From contig JAHZDZ010000015.1 in the NCBI GenBank assembly GCA_019422105.1, forward strand, positions 29,906 through 93,905: a DNA stretch of 64,000 nt, written 5' to 3'. Both the position numbers and the translations under genes were made by a program. Origin of the DNA: Bacillota bacterium (GTDB taxonomy: Bacteria; Bacillota; Clostridia; Lachnospirales; Anaerotignaceae). Shown here in pieces: positions 26,576 through 36,300 of the stretch; the stretch's first letter is position 1, and each line of letters starts with the position of its first letter. A model generated the notes under the pieces. The model was not told the origin of the DNA. It searched no databases and was given only the letters and a program-made list of their open reading frames with translations.

Positions 26576-26629
26576 GTTTCCCATATAGCTGTTCTTATAG
26601 AAGGCATAATCCGCATAAGCCATACTCAA
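26576..26629 (-). pseudogene. Phage head-tail connector, N-terminal scrap
   Basis: The short frame reads MAYADYAFYKNSYMGNAV, the start typical of gp6-like head-tail connectors, after which the family match ends and the frame runs into unrelated sequence. Position directly after the capsid remnant agrees with phage gene order. Confidence 0.6.
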
Positions 26630-26640
26630 TCATCTCCCTG

Positions 26641-27124
26641 TTACGCGCTTGCTGTCTCTGTCCTCTTGATATAAACTGTCTGAGGTTTTGAAATCCTCAC
26701 GCCCCAAATTTTACGCCCCTGAACGGCGGAGGCACCAATAAAGTGGATGTCTACCCCCCACTCGTTGACCCTGTGGCACCAGTTGGGATGTCCGGCGATA
26801 AATTCCGTAGTGGCTTTTTTGCCGGATACCAGGGTGGTGTTTTCAAACATCAGGTTGTTGGATCAATATACCGCAAATCCCGCAATCTGTCCCACCGCTC
26901 CCGCTGTCTTCAATTTCTGTGACAAATCCCCCCTGCCTCACAAAGTGGTCGTCCATCAGAAGCGTGCTGTGAAACTCAGGAGAAACAATGAGCCAGCGCC
27001 CGTCCTTTGGCACGCCCGTCCTGCCGAGATATGTCTTTGGATATAATACCTTTCCGTTTGCGCTCATGATTTTGTCAATGGCCTCTTTCTCTAAGCCCAA
27101 TTCCTCCAAAAACTCCCGTTTCAT
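26641..27124 (-). pseudogene. Phage scaffold N-terminus fused to broken major capsid gene
   Basis: It starts MKREFLEELGLEKEAIDKIM (scaffold, GP20 type), then joins capsid sequence (GRTGVPKDGRWLIVSPEFHSTLLMDDHFVRQG) with most of both genes deleted. A frameshift near 26905 moves the capsid reading (AGAVGQIAGFAVY) to another frame, a TGA interrupts it, and the last part (NLMFENTTLVSGKKATTEFIAGHPNWCHRV) runs to 26641. Confidence 0.82.
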
Positions 27125-27181
27125 GTCTTTCTCCTTTCCCGCCTACGCTTTTTTACGAGGTCGCGTCTCTTCCTTTTGGCA

Positions 27182-27451
27182 CTAAAAAAGAACAGTTTTA
27201 CGACGTGTTCGGGTCTCTTCACTTTCCTCAATTTTTGCTTCCAGCAGTTTTCTGTATTGCCTGTTTTTCGTCAGCCGCAGCTGGCTGTACAGCATTCTTA
27301 AGTCGTTGCTTTTGGGCAGACGCCCTTTTTCCACATTGCTTCGTATGACAAGGGCAACCCTCAGACTTTTACAATGGGTGTGCAAAGTAAAGTTATCAGG
27401 GTTATAAACAATATAGGTGCCGTCTCTTTGGGATTTCTTGATTTTCAGCAA
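27182..27451 (-). CDS. Small hypothetical protein
   Basis: 89 residues from a TTG 8 nt after AGGAAG. Very basic, ending EETRTRRKTVLF. The DNA just downstream (27140-27170) encodes a near copy of that end (EETRPRKKA) before a stop, which looks like a partial duplication. Not recognised; could be a phage or host gene. Confidence 0.5.
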   Translation of the reverse strand: MLKIKKSQRDGTYIVYNPDNFTLHTHCKSLRVALVIRSNVEKGRLPKSNDLRMLYSQLRLTKNRQYRKLLEAKIEESEETRTRRKTVLF

Positions 27452-27603
27452 ACAATCATCTTCCTTTTGGGTATGAAAAAACCCCTTTAAAAAGTTCTAA
27501 AAAATTATCTTTATCCCTATAAATCAGTATCCGGCAAAATACTCGTATAAATTGAGCCTTCCCGTCACATTAAAAAGTGATTAACGGCCAAAAACCAAAA
27601 AAA

Positions 27604-27640
27604 GGCAGTAAAATCCTGTATGATTTTACCGCCTTTTTTT
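27604..27640. terminator. Bidirectional terminator
   Basis: GGCAGTAAAATC/GATTTTACCGCC stem with one mismatch and A/T runs on both sides. It follows the YkvI-like gene on the minus strand. Confidence 0.85.
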
Positions 27641-27671
27641 GTCATTTATCTCTTTAGAAAACAATTGTCAA

Positions 27672-28817
27672 TCAGACTTTTAAGCCCTTTTTCCCATATT
27701 TAATTACCTTATAGGTTCCAACCGTAAACAACGGCAGCAAATAAACCAGTATAAAGCCGTATGCTAAAGCGGAATAGCCTTTGCTGATAAGATCAATGAT
27801 ACCGATTCTGGCAAAAAGCAACGCAATAATCAATATGGCGACTGTAATAACCGCTCTTTTTTTGTTGCCCAAAGGCTCCTTATGCGCTTCCTCCATACCT
27901 TTGTCCAAACGATCCAAAAGAGCATGAATCATTCCTGTAGCAGTCTCAATCAAAGTCCAGCCCGCAACAATACCAAAGGCGATGACCGGAACCTTGGAAC
28001 TGCTTACATTCATGAGCATGGAAAGCCATGGCACTGTGGATCCGATTACAGTCTCGTCAGGATAATACCCCATCAGTGCAAAATAGGTTAAAAACCATGG
28101 TATTGTCATCAACAGGGCGCCTATAATACCCGAAATGACAGATTCACTACGTTTTTTCTGTGCTCTCAGCGTAAACAGGCAGGATGGAATAACAGAAATA
28201 TTGTAGGATGCATAGATAATACCTGTCCATAACACAACCCCTGTGCCGGAGCTTTGCACAAAGCTGGTGTCAGCATTTGAAAATACCGTGCTGATTTCAC
28301 TGCTTCTGGACGTAATAACCATAATGGTAAAAATAATATACGCCGCATATAGGGCAATGGTGCCCCATGTCTCAAATTTGGCGATAAAGGAACTGCCGTA
28401 AAAGTTCAATACGCCCACCACCACAATCAAAACGACAATGCCGACCATAGGGCTTATACCCGCTGTCGTCTGCAGTATTTCGCCTGTGGCAGAGGCCATA
28501 ATGGAAATGATTAAAAACAGCAGCAGTACGTACAATATATCGTATATAAACCAGGCCTTTCCTACAATCTGTTTCAATATGGACTTATAATCATAAGCCT
28601 TGTAGATACGCGCAAGTTCAAAGGTCAATATTGCAACTACCGTAAACGCCACAAAAGTGGCAAAGCCAGATATCCAACCCATAGAGCCGAATTTACCGCC
28701 ATACTCCACAATCTCCCTGCCGGTGGCATATCCTCCGCCAATCAATACCGACTGAAGAATAATGCCGGGCAAAAGAAATTTCATAAAACCCTTTGTTTCA
28801 AATTCCTTCTTTTCCAT
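27672..28817 (-). CDS. YkvI-like membrane protein (LeuT-fold transporter family)
   Basis: 381 residues from the ATG at 28817, with GGGGGAG 8 nt upstream (a GTG three codons earlier overlaps that site). About ten membrane helices. Typical start: LPGIILQSVLIGGGYATGREIVEYGGKFG, with the helix-breaking Gly/Tyr/Ala motif of the APC/LeuT superfamily; the C-terminus ends in a short basic tail. The YkvI family is described only as uncharacterised membrane proteins; amino-acid or related solute transport is inference. Confidence 0.85.
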   Translation of the reverse strand: MEKKEFETKGFMKFLLPGIILQSVLIGGGYATGREIVEYGGKFGSMGWISGFATFVAFTVVAILTFELARIYKAYDYKSILKQIVGKAWFIYDILYVLLLFLIISIMASATGEILQTTAGISPMVGIVVLIVVVGVLNFYGSSFIAKFETWGTIALYAAYIIFTIMVITSRSSEISTVFSNADTSFVQSSGTGVVLWTGIIYASYNISVIPSCLFTLRAQKKRSESVISGIIGALLMTIPWFLTYFALMGYYPDETVIGSTVPWLSMLMNVSSSKVPVIAFGIVAGWTLIETATGMIHALLDRLDKGMEEAHKEPLGNKKRAVITVAILIIALLFARIGIIDLISKGYSALAYGFILVYLLPLFTVGTYKVIKYGKKGLKV

Positions 28818-29412
28818 GTAGTACACTCCCCCTTAGTGCAATAAAAATTAAAGACATCTACAAAAACTGCTGCTTTCATGGCTGCCAGCACAGGAAAATA
28901 CCAAGAAGAATTTCTGAAATCAACAGACTTTCCGTCAATTATGATCCGTATTTTTGTGTCAAGCCACCTCTATCGAAGACATTTTTTGTTGATTGTCTTT
29001 GTTCCAGACTGTATTTTGTCATAAAATCCCCAAAATACAGGCAAATGAATTGTTTTTAATTATACCAGATGTCTAACATTTTTCAACAGATAATACAAGT
29101 ATTTTTTCATTTTCATGTATTTTTTTTCAAACATGTATAAGAAGGAAGCTTTTCGAACATAAATCAGTCGATTTTATCTTTTCTATTTGCGAATAAAGGC
29201 AGTTTCTTGTGTAAAATCGGCTTTCCTTCGTCATGCCGAAACAAATTGAGATACAGCACAAAACTATGTCCTCCGCAGTTTTTGTTTACTCCATGAAAAC
29301 GCAGTCTGCTCACCCCTTATGGGGATGCACCCCTAAAACGCAGTTAACAAACGGATTCGAAAAGCACCACCCCAAAAATCGACCATACTGCGGCTTATTG
29401 TATTTATTAATC
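28818..29412 (-). other. Long intergenic region with probable leader of the YkvI-like gene
   Basis: An extended -10 TGGTATAAT lies on the minus strand at 29067-29059, which would give a leader of about 230 nt. The leader contains a 9-bp hairpin TGTATTTTG/CAAAATACA (29012-29041 region). I recognise no known riboswitch. From 29070 to 29412 I see no gene; CCATACTGCGGCT occurs twice around the next terminator. Confidence 0.4.
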
Positions 29413-29446
29413 ATAAAAAAACGGATTGACAAAAATGTCAATCCGT
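29413..29446 (-). terminator. Intrinsic terminator after the Sel1 gene
   Basis: ACGGATTGAC/GTCAATCCGT perfect 10-bp stem, 6-nt loop, seven T residues on the minus strand. Confidence 0.9.
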
Positions 29447-29480
29447 GCAATCAGCCATACTGCGGCTACTTTCCGTACTA

Positions 29481-30524
29481 TCAATTTTCCTCTAAATATT
29501 TAATGGCATCCTCATAATCCAAATCAGCCGCTTTCTGCATCCACTCTTTTGCTTTTGTGGAATCCTGTGTGACCCCATCGCCTGCCTCGTACATAAGGCC
29601 AATGTTATACATTGCTACCTCGTTTCCCTGATCGGCTGCCAGCATATACCATTTCAGTGCTTCCGTGTAGCTTTGCTCTACGCCGTCTCCCATATCGCAG
29701 AGGTAACCATAATAGGCTTGTGCGTCGGGGTCTCCCAGTTCTGCCGCTTCCTTGTAGAATTTAATAGCCGCTTTTTTGTCTGCCTTAACGCCAGTTCCTT
29801 CCTCCAGCATACGTGCTACCCAGTATTTCGCATAGGCGTCACCGTCACCTGCCGCTGAATTATAGAGCTCAAAAGCCTTTTCATAGCTTTGCTCAACACC
29901 ATAGTCCCCTAAGTAATAAAAATCCGCAAGGAATGTTTTCGCATCTGTGTTGCCTGCGTCAGCGGCCTTCTGGTACCACGCTGCCGCTTCCTCGTAGCTT
30001 TGCTCTACGCCATAACCCATTTCATAGAAAAAACCAACACTGAACAATGCAAATTTATCTCCCTGCTCAGAGGACTGCTTATAAAGCTCCATTGCCTTGG
30101 CGTAATCCTGAACACAGCCCTGGCCCATCTCATAGCAATATCCCAGAGAATACTGCGCATAAGCATTGCCGCCGTCCGCTGCCGTCTGGTAATACGCGAA
30201 CGCCTTATCATAATCCTGTCCTTCTACCTTATAATTAAAATAGTACATATCTCCAAGCTCTACTGTAGCGTCCAGATCTCCCTCGTCAGCAAGCTTCTGT
30301 ATTTCATCCTCGCTCATATCCTCATAAGGATTTTCCGCAATATCGTTTCCCTTGCCCCCTCCTCCAAATACGGAGTTTGCCAAATCGGAAAGCGCCCCTC
30401 CCACAGTTGATGATTCGCTTCCCGCCGGTGCACCTGCATCTTCAGTCTTCTTAGAGCAGCCGCTTGCCAGGGATCCTGTAACCATAACGCCCGCCAAAAG
30501 CATTGCCCATACCTTTTTCTTCAT
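29481..30524 (-). CDS. Sel1-repeat lipoprotein
   Basis: 347 residues from the ATG at 30524 (GGGGGG 8 nt upstream). Signal peptide with a lipobox ending SGC, a Gly/Ser-rich spacer, then about seven Sel1-type repeats of 36 residues (A..GN..AQY.LG..YE.G.GV.QDY.KA...Y..A) to the C-terminus. Such alpha-solenoids mediate protein contacts at the cell surface; partner unknown. Expressed alone between two terminator/hairpin regions. Confidence 0.92.
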   Translation of the reverse strand: MKKKVWAMLLAGVMVTGSLASGCSKKTEDAGAPAGSESSTVGGALSDLANSVFGGGGKGNDIAENPYEDMSEDEIQKLADEGDLDATVELGDMYYFNYKVEGQDYDKAFAYYQTAADGGNAYAQYSLGYCYEMGQGCVQDYAKAMELYKQSSEQGDKFALFSVGFFYEMGYGVEQSYEEAAAWYQKAADAGNTDAKTFLADFYYLGDYGVEQSYEKAFELYNSAAGDGDAYAKYWVARMLEEGTGVKADKKAAIKFYKEAAELGDPDAQAYYGYLCDMGDGVEQSYTEALKWYMLAADQGNEVAMYNIGLMYEAGDGVTQDSTKAKEWMQKAADLDYEDAIKYLEEN

Positions 30525-30694
30525 TGTATAACCCCCCTGAGTATTATTTTTAATAATTTTACCACATATACCATTAAATTGTAAAATCAATTACTGGGTA
30601 TTTTGGAAATTATTAGGATATTTAATAATTTTTTAACGAATCATACGCTGTTTTAATAGAATAATGGAATACCGCAAAACAGCTTATACAAAAA

Positions 30695-30946
30695 AGGGAC
30701 ACTGTCCGTGTCCCTGGAGGATGTCGACAAAGTCGACACCCTTCATCGAAAACAAGTTTTCGATAAGTTTATATTAAGGAATAAACAGACGTGTTCCGGA
30801 GGCATAATGCCTTGAAACCCGCTGTTTTTCTCGGTTGGGCAAAGCCCGCCCTGCGGATTGCACTCGGGAAACGAATCGTTTCCCGAACGCCTCAGCAGTA
30901 TAAAAAAGACTTTGCCTACAGTCTGAGGGACACTATCCGTGTCCCT
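30695..30946. repeat. Array of consecutive short hairpins bounded by a repeated hairpin
   Basis: Successive near-perfect inverted repeats: AGGGACAC/GTGTCCCT (30695-30715), TGTCGAC/GTCGACA (30722-30738), ATCGAAAAC/GTTTTCGAT (30745-30764), AGGCAT/ATGCCT (30800-30812), GGGC/GCCC (30837-30847), TCGGGAAACGA/TCGTTTCCCGA (30864-30886), CCTCA..AGACT/AGTCT..TGAGG (30890-30929). The first hairpin recurs at 30926-30946. No ORF. This looks like a repetitive palindromic element rather than one gene's terminator. Confidence 0.75.
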
Positions 30947-31018
30947 AAAGCTGCTTTCAAAAAAGTATTTTTTCTACGCGTCTGTATAAATAAGACTTCA
31001 GATATATTTAAGGACACT

Positions 31019-31681
31019 TTAAAACCTGCAGTACTCCTCCATATAATTTTCCATTTTCGGTAATATATCACCATAGGTTCCTTTTTCCTTCAAATATTCA
31101 TAAACATCCCTTACGTCTATAATGGAATGCACTTTGATGCCAAATTCCTCGCCAACCTCCATAACGGCGGTTTTATCACTGTTTTGTCCAATCTCACAGC
31201 GGTTTACGGATATAAACATATCCCTTACCTGTACGTCTGCACAGCTTTTTAAAACGGGCATGGTCTCCCTGATTGCCGTACCGGCTGTGATAACATCCTC
31301 AATGATAATAATTCTGTCTCCGTCCTTTGGCTTGTAGCCTACTGTATTGCCGCCCTCGCCGTGATCCTTTGCCTCCTTGCGGTTAAAGAAATAGGGCTTG
31401 TCCATATCATACTCTGCTGCAAGTGTTGCCGCCGTCACCGCCGCCAGAGGGATTCCCTTATAGGCAGGGCCGAACATGGCATCAAATGTATCCCCAACGG
31501 TCTCTTTTATCAGGGAAGCATAAAATTTCCCCAATGTGGAAATTTGTTTTCCTGTTTTATAATTTCCTGTATTCACAAAATAGGGCGTCAGCCTGCCGCT
31601 TTTCGTCTTAAACTCCCCAAAGCGGAGCACATCAGCGCTCATCATAAACTCTATGAATTCTATTTTTGCGGGTGTCAACAT
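31019..31681 (-). CDS. pyrE: Orotate phosphoribosyltransferase
   Basis: 220 residues from the ATG at 31681, 10 nt after GGGGG. It converts orotate and PRPP to OMP. PRPP motif IIIIEDVITAGTAIRETM (binding loop) is clear, with FGPAYKGIPLAA and the KEAKDHGEGG flexible loop. Last gene of the pyr operon, starting 19 nt after pyrD ends. Confidence 0.96.
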   Translation of the reverse strand: MLTPAKIEFIEFMMSADVLRFGEFKTKSGRLTPYFVNTGNYKTGKQISTLGKFYASLIKETVGDTFDAMFGPAYKGIPLAAVTAATLAAEYDMDKPYFFNRKEAKDHGEGGNTVGYKPKDGDRIIIIEDVITAGTAIRETMPVLKSCADVQVRDMFISVNRCEIGQNSDKTAVMEVGEEFGIKVHSIIDVRDVYEYLKEKGTYGDILPKMENYMEEYCRF

Positions 31682-31700
31682 TTCCCATTTCCCCCTTGTC

Positions 31701-32612
31701 TTAATCAATAATTCCCCTGATTTCGCCTATATCTTCAATATGATTATCCGCCATATATTTCCGCAGTCCATCCACAACCTCAACAGTTGCAAAGGGATTA
31801 TTAAAGTTCGCCGTTCCCACCGCAACGGCTGTGGCTCCCGCCATAATAAACTCCACAGCATCCTCCCAGTTCTGGATACCGCCCATGCCAATAACAGGCA
31901 CAGAAACCGCTTTTGCCACCTGATATACCATACGGACGGCTACAGGCTTAACGGCAGGGCCGCTGAAGCCGCCGATTTTATTGGCCAGAACCGGCTTTCT
32001 TCTGTAAATATCAATTTTCATACCCTGCAATGTGTTAATTAAGGAGATACTGTCAGCGCCGCCGCTTTCCGCTGCCCTGGCAATCTCCGCAATATCTGTC
32101 ACATTGGGACTGAGCTTTACAATCAATGGCTTTTTAGAAACCTTTTTCACCTCGGAAACAACCTTTTCCACCATTGCCGTATCTGTGCCGAAGGCAATAC
32201 CGCCCTCCGTCACATTGGGACAGGAGATATTCAGCTCAAATAAATCAACGTCACACTCCGAAAGTCTTTCGGCCACATTGCAGTATTCCTCAATGCTGTG
32301 ACCGCAAATATTTACAATGATTTTTGTATCGAAACCTCTCAAAAAGGGAATTTCCTTTTCTATAAAATACTCCATACCCGGGTTTTGCAGCCCTACGGAA
32401 TTCAGCATGCCGCCGTAAACCTCCGCAATTCTGGGAGAATCGTTTCCAAGCCAAGGCTTGTCCGCAACCCCCTTTACCGTCACAGCGCCAAGTCTGTTCA
32501 AATCTACAAACTCACCGTATTCCCTGCCGCTTCCAAAGGTTCCGCTGGCGGTGGTAACGGGATTTTTCATCTCAACACCGGCTATACAGACCCTCATATT
32601 GACATCACTCAT
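31701..32612 (-). CDS. pyrD: Dihydroorotate dehydrogenase B, catalytic subunit
   Basis: 303 residues; FMN enzyme that oxidises dihydroorotate to orotate, working with PyrK to pass electrons to NAD+. Motifs: NPVTTASGTFGSGREYGEF, GLQNPGMEYF, ELNISCPNVTEGG with the class 1 catalytic Cys, IVKLSPNVTDI and VIGMGGIQNWEDAVEFI. The start overlaps the pyrK stop (ATGAGTGA), with GAGGAGG 9 nt upstream. Confidence 0.96.
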   Translation of the reverse strand: MSDVNMRVCIAGVEMKNPVTTASGTFGSGREYGEFVDLNRLGAVTVKGVADKPWLGNDSPRIAEVYGGMLNSVGLQNPGMEYFIEKEIPFLRGFDTKIIVNICGHSIEEYCNVAERLSECDVDLFELNISCPNVTEGGIAFGTDTAMVEKVVSEVKKVSKKPLIVKLSPNVTDIAEIARAAESGGADSISLINTLQGMKIDIYRRKPVLANKIGGFSGPAVKPVAVRMVYQVAKAVSVPVIGMGGIQNWEDAVEFIMAGATAVAVGTANFNNPFATVEVVDGLRKYMADNHIEDIGEIRGIID

Positions 32613-33378
32613 CCCATACCACCTCCTCGCCCAAAAAGACAGGGCCGTCCTTGCATACCTTCAAATTGGAATACGTACTTTCCCCCGCCTTTTTGATTTT
32701 GACGGCACAGCCGACACAGGCGCCTATACCGCAGGCCATTCTCTCCTCCATGGAAACCTGAGGATTTACTCCCCTCTCTCTTGCCCAAGCAGCAGCGTAT
32801 TTCAGCATGATTTTGGGGCCGCAGGCATAAACCGCTTCTGCTTTCGGCCCGATTTTATTCATCAGCTCCACCACGTTTCCATGAAAGCCCTGGCTTCCGT
32901 CGTCTGTGGCTACATGCACCTCCGCACCCAATGCCTCAAATTCCTTTACCAGTATGGGATTGGAACGGCTGCCCAAAAAGACACAGGCTCTTCCCCCAAG
33001 CTCCTTCACAAGCTCCAAAAGGGGAGGTGCACCGATACCGCCGCCGACAACCACATTATCATTTTTTGATTGATCCACGGCAAAGCCATTTCCGAGAGGG
33101 CCCAGAATCTTTACTTTATCCCCTGCCTTTAAGACAGAAAAGGTTTTGGTGCCTTTTCCCACCACCTGATAAACCAGGCGCAGAGAACCCTCGCTTTTGT
33201 CTATTTCACAGATACTGATGGGCCGGGGCAGAAGAGTATCTGCCTGCCCCGTATATACATTGACAAACTGTCCGCACTTTGCCTCTTTTGCAATCTCCGG
33301 CGCCAAGAGCACCATATCGTAAATATTGTCAATATAACATTCATTTTTTAATATTTCAGCCATACAAACCGTTTTCAT
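32605..33378 (-). CDS. pyrK: Dihydroorotate dehydrogenase B, electron-transfer subunit
   Basis: 257 residues. FAD domain (LLPRPISICEI, GTKTFSVLKAGDKVKILGPLGNGF), NAD domain (VVVGGGIGAPPLLELVKELG) and a C-terminal 2Fe-2S site with four Cys (MACGIGACVGC...VCKDGPVF). Start is one base from the carB stop (TAATG) with GGGGGA 10 nt upstream. It makes PyrD NAD-dependent, fitting an anaerobe. Confidence 0.96.
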   Translation of the reverse strand: MKTVCMAEILKNECYIDNIYDMVLLAPEIAKEAKCGQFVNVYTGQADTLLPRPISICEIDKSEGSLRLVYQVVGKGTKTFSVLKAGDKVKILGPLGNGFAVDQSKNDNVVVGGGIGAPPLLELVKELGGRACVFLGSRSNPILVKEFEALGAEVHVATDDGSQGFHGNVVELMNKIGPKAEAVYACGPKIMLKYAAAWARERGVNPQVSMEERMACGIGACVGCAVKIKKAGESTYSNLKVCKDGPVFLGEEVVWDE

Positions 33379-36300
33379 TATTTAATGTCCCCCAGCGCAA
33401 TCACTTCAAGGTCTTTTCTGTCTATATTGGATTCCATTACGTCCAAAAGGGCATTAACCGTATCCAGTGACGTCATCAGGTTGACAGAGCTTTCCGCCGC
33501 CGCCCTTCTGATTTTAAAGCCGTCGCTTGACGCCACATTCCCCTTATTTGGCGTATTGATAATAATGTCTATCATGCCGCTTCTGACAATATCCAGAACA
33601 TTGGGCACGCCCTCGCCGATTTTCTTGACCTGGCTTACACTCTCAATGCCATTGTCCCGCAAAAGATTTGCAGTTCCCTCTGTCGCCAGAAATTTGTACC
33701 CCAATGCCGCAAAACGCTTCGCAATAAGAATAAAGTCCGCCTGGTCGTAAGGTTTGATGGTAACTAAAGCTGTGCCGCCCTTTTGGGGTACTATGGTATT
33801 GGCCGCAATAAAGCCTTTATACAAAGCCTCCACAAGATTATGTCCAACACCCAAAACTTCACCTGTGGAACGCATTTCCGGCCCAAGACTCACCTCAACC
33901 TCAGGCAGCTTTTCTGTGGAGAAAATAGGAACCTTTACACAGACATATTCCGGCTCTGGACAAATTCCCGTATCATATCCAAGCCCCTTTAACGTATCGC
34001 CAAGCATGATTTTCGTGGCAATATCAATAATAGGCACGCCGGTCACCTTGCTGATATAGGGCACCGTACGGCTGGAGCGGGGATTCACCTCTATTATATT
34101 CAGCTCTCCCTTATACTCGATAAACTGTATGTTTACCATACCGATTACCTTCAAAGCAAGAGAAATCCTCTTTGTCACATCCATAATCTGGGCCTTCATG
34201 TCATCGGAAATATGCTGCGGCGGATAGATGGAGATAGAATCTCCCGAATGAACGCCGGCCCTCTCCAAATGCTCCATAATGCCGGGAATTAACACGTCTG
34301 TGCCGTCGCAGATGGCGTCAACCTCAATCTCCCTGCCGGAAAGGTAGCGGTCAATCAAAACAGGATTTTTACTGTCCTTTGTAAAAGCCGCCTCCAGATA
34401 TTTCACAAGCTGAGGCTCGTCATAGGTAATTTCCATGCCCTGTCCGCCCAGTACATAGGAGGGACGCACCAAAACAGGATAGCCAAGTTCATTGGCCTCC
34501 GCAATTCCTTCCTCAACCGTCCAGACGCCTTTTCCCTTGGGGCGCCTGATGTCCAGGGATTCCAGAAGCTCGTCGAACTTTTCCCTGTCCTCCGCCGCGT
34601 CAATCTGCTCCGGCTTTGTGCCATAAATTGGGATATTCATTTCACGGAAGAAATTGGCCAGCTTGATGGCAGTCTGTCCGCCAAACTGCAATATAACGCC
34701 GTCCGGCTTTTCCTTCTCCACAATATTTAATACGTCCTCCTCTGTCAAAGGCTCAAAATACAGCTTGTCGGAGGTGTCAAAGTCCGTGCTGACCGTTTCC
34801 GGATTGTTATTCACAATAATTGTCTCTATGCCAAGTCTCTTTAAAGAAAGAACACTGTGAACGGAGCAGTAGTCAAACTCAATGCCCTGACCGATTCTGA
34901 TAGGACCTGAGCCGATTACAATTACCTTTTTCCTGTCGCTTACCACAACCTCATCATACTGGTCATAGGTGGAATAGTAGTAAGGCGTCAGCGCCTCAAA
35001 CTCTCCCGCGCAGGTGTCAACCATTTTATAAACAGGAATAATATTCCATTTCTTTCTCAGCTCATAGATTTCAGGCGGCGTACAGCCAAGAAGATCCGCT
35101 ATGCCCTTATCGGAGAAACCGACTTTTTTTAAATCCCTCAGGTATTCCTCCGTCATGTCCTCTTTGGAATACTGCTTTAATTCCTCCTCCATGTCCACAA
35201 TCCTTTTTATCTTATGGACAAAGAATTTATCCATGCCTGTAATCTCGCATACCTTTTCCACCAGATAGCCGCGGCGAAGCATCTCAGCCAAATCGAAAAG
35301 CCTCTCGTCATCCGGCACAACAACTCTTTTTCTCAGCTCCTCAAAGGTTCTGGACTGGGAATATTTCCTCTCCAGCGTGTACTGCCCGATTTCCAGAGAA
35401 CGGACACCCTTGAGAAGAGCCGCCTCAAAGCTGTTTCCGATGGACATAACCTCACCTGTCGCCATCATTTTTGTGCCCAGATTGCGCTTCGCGTTTTTAA
35501 ACTTATCAAAGGGCCATTTTGGTATTTTACATACCACATAGTCAATAGCCGGCTCAAAGCAGGCGTAGGTTTTGCCTGTAACCGCGTTTTTAATCTCGTC
35601 CAGACGGTAGCCCAAAGCGATTTTTGCCGCAACCTTGGCGATAGGGTAGCCTGTAGCCTTGGATGCCAGAGCAGAAGAACGGCTCACACGGGGATTGATC
35701 TCTATGACCGCATAGTTAAAGCTAGCGGGATCAAGGGCAAACTGCACGTTGCAGCCGCCCTGTATCTCTATGGAGTCGATAATGTCAATGGCGGCCTTCC
35801 GAAGCATCTGGTATTCCCTGTCGCAAAGCGTCTGGGCAGGCGCAACGACAATGGAATCCCCTGTATGTACCCCTACCGGGTCCACGTTCTCCATACTGCA
35901 CACTGTAATACAGTTTCCGGCGCCGTCCCGCATCACCTCAAACTCTATTTCCTTCCAGCCCTTGATACTGCGTTCAATCAAAACCTGTCCCACACGGCTC
36001 AGATGAAGTCCCTGTGCCAGTATTTCACGTAGCTGATCCTCATTCTCGGCAATACCGCCTCCTGTGCCGCCTAAAGTGTAGGCAGGACGGATAATCACAG
36101 GATAACCGATTTTTTCCGCGAAGGATACGCCATCCTCCATATTGGTAACGATTTCACTCTCCACAATAGGCTGTTTTGTCTTTTCCATCAGCTTTTTAAA
36201 GCTGTCTCTGTCCTCACCCTCCTTGATGGACTCAATGGAGGTGCCAATGACACGCACATTGTATTTTTCCAAAATACCGCTGTCATACAGCTCACAGGAA

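Larger units (their letters stand above)
23736..27181 (-). mobile_element. Decayed prophage structural module
   Basis: Read on the minus strand from 27181 down, fragments appear in the order of a siphophage head-tail cluster: end of an unknown gene (EETRPRKKA, near 27150), scaffold/capsid fusion, head-tail connector N-terminus, then tape measure, a WEELGKNMKDGLIMGFKG fragment (24034-24133) and tail pieces (around 23852-24000, FSNVGDTLRRQIGSKNYFKDLTVNF). All are frameshifted or truncated; no integrase, terminase, portal or lysis gene remains. Intact non-phage genes (toxin-antitoxin, stalk protein, zinc ribbon) sit in the middle. Confidence 0.82.

Noticed and set aside
30695..30946. CRISPR array
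   Set aside because: The repeats are hairpins of different sequence without equal spacing, unique spacers or cas genes.
35214..36032. 272-residue plus-strand ORF inside carB
   Set aside because: Antisense to strongly conserved carB motifs, so a shadow frame.
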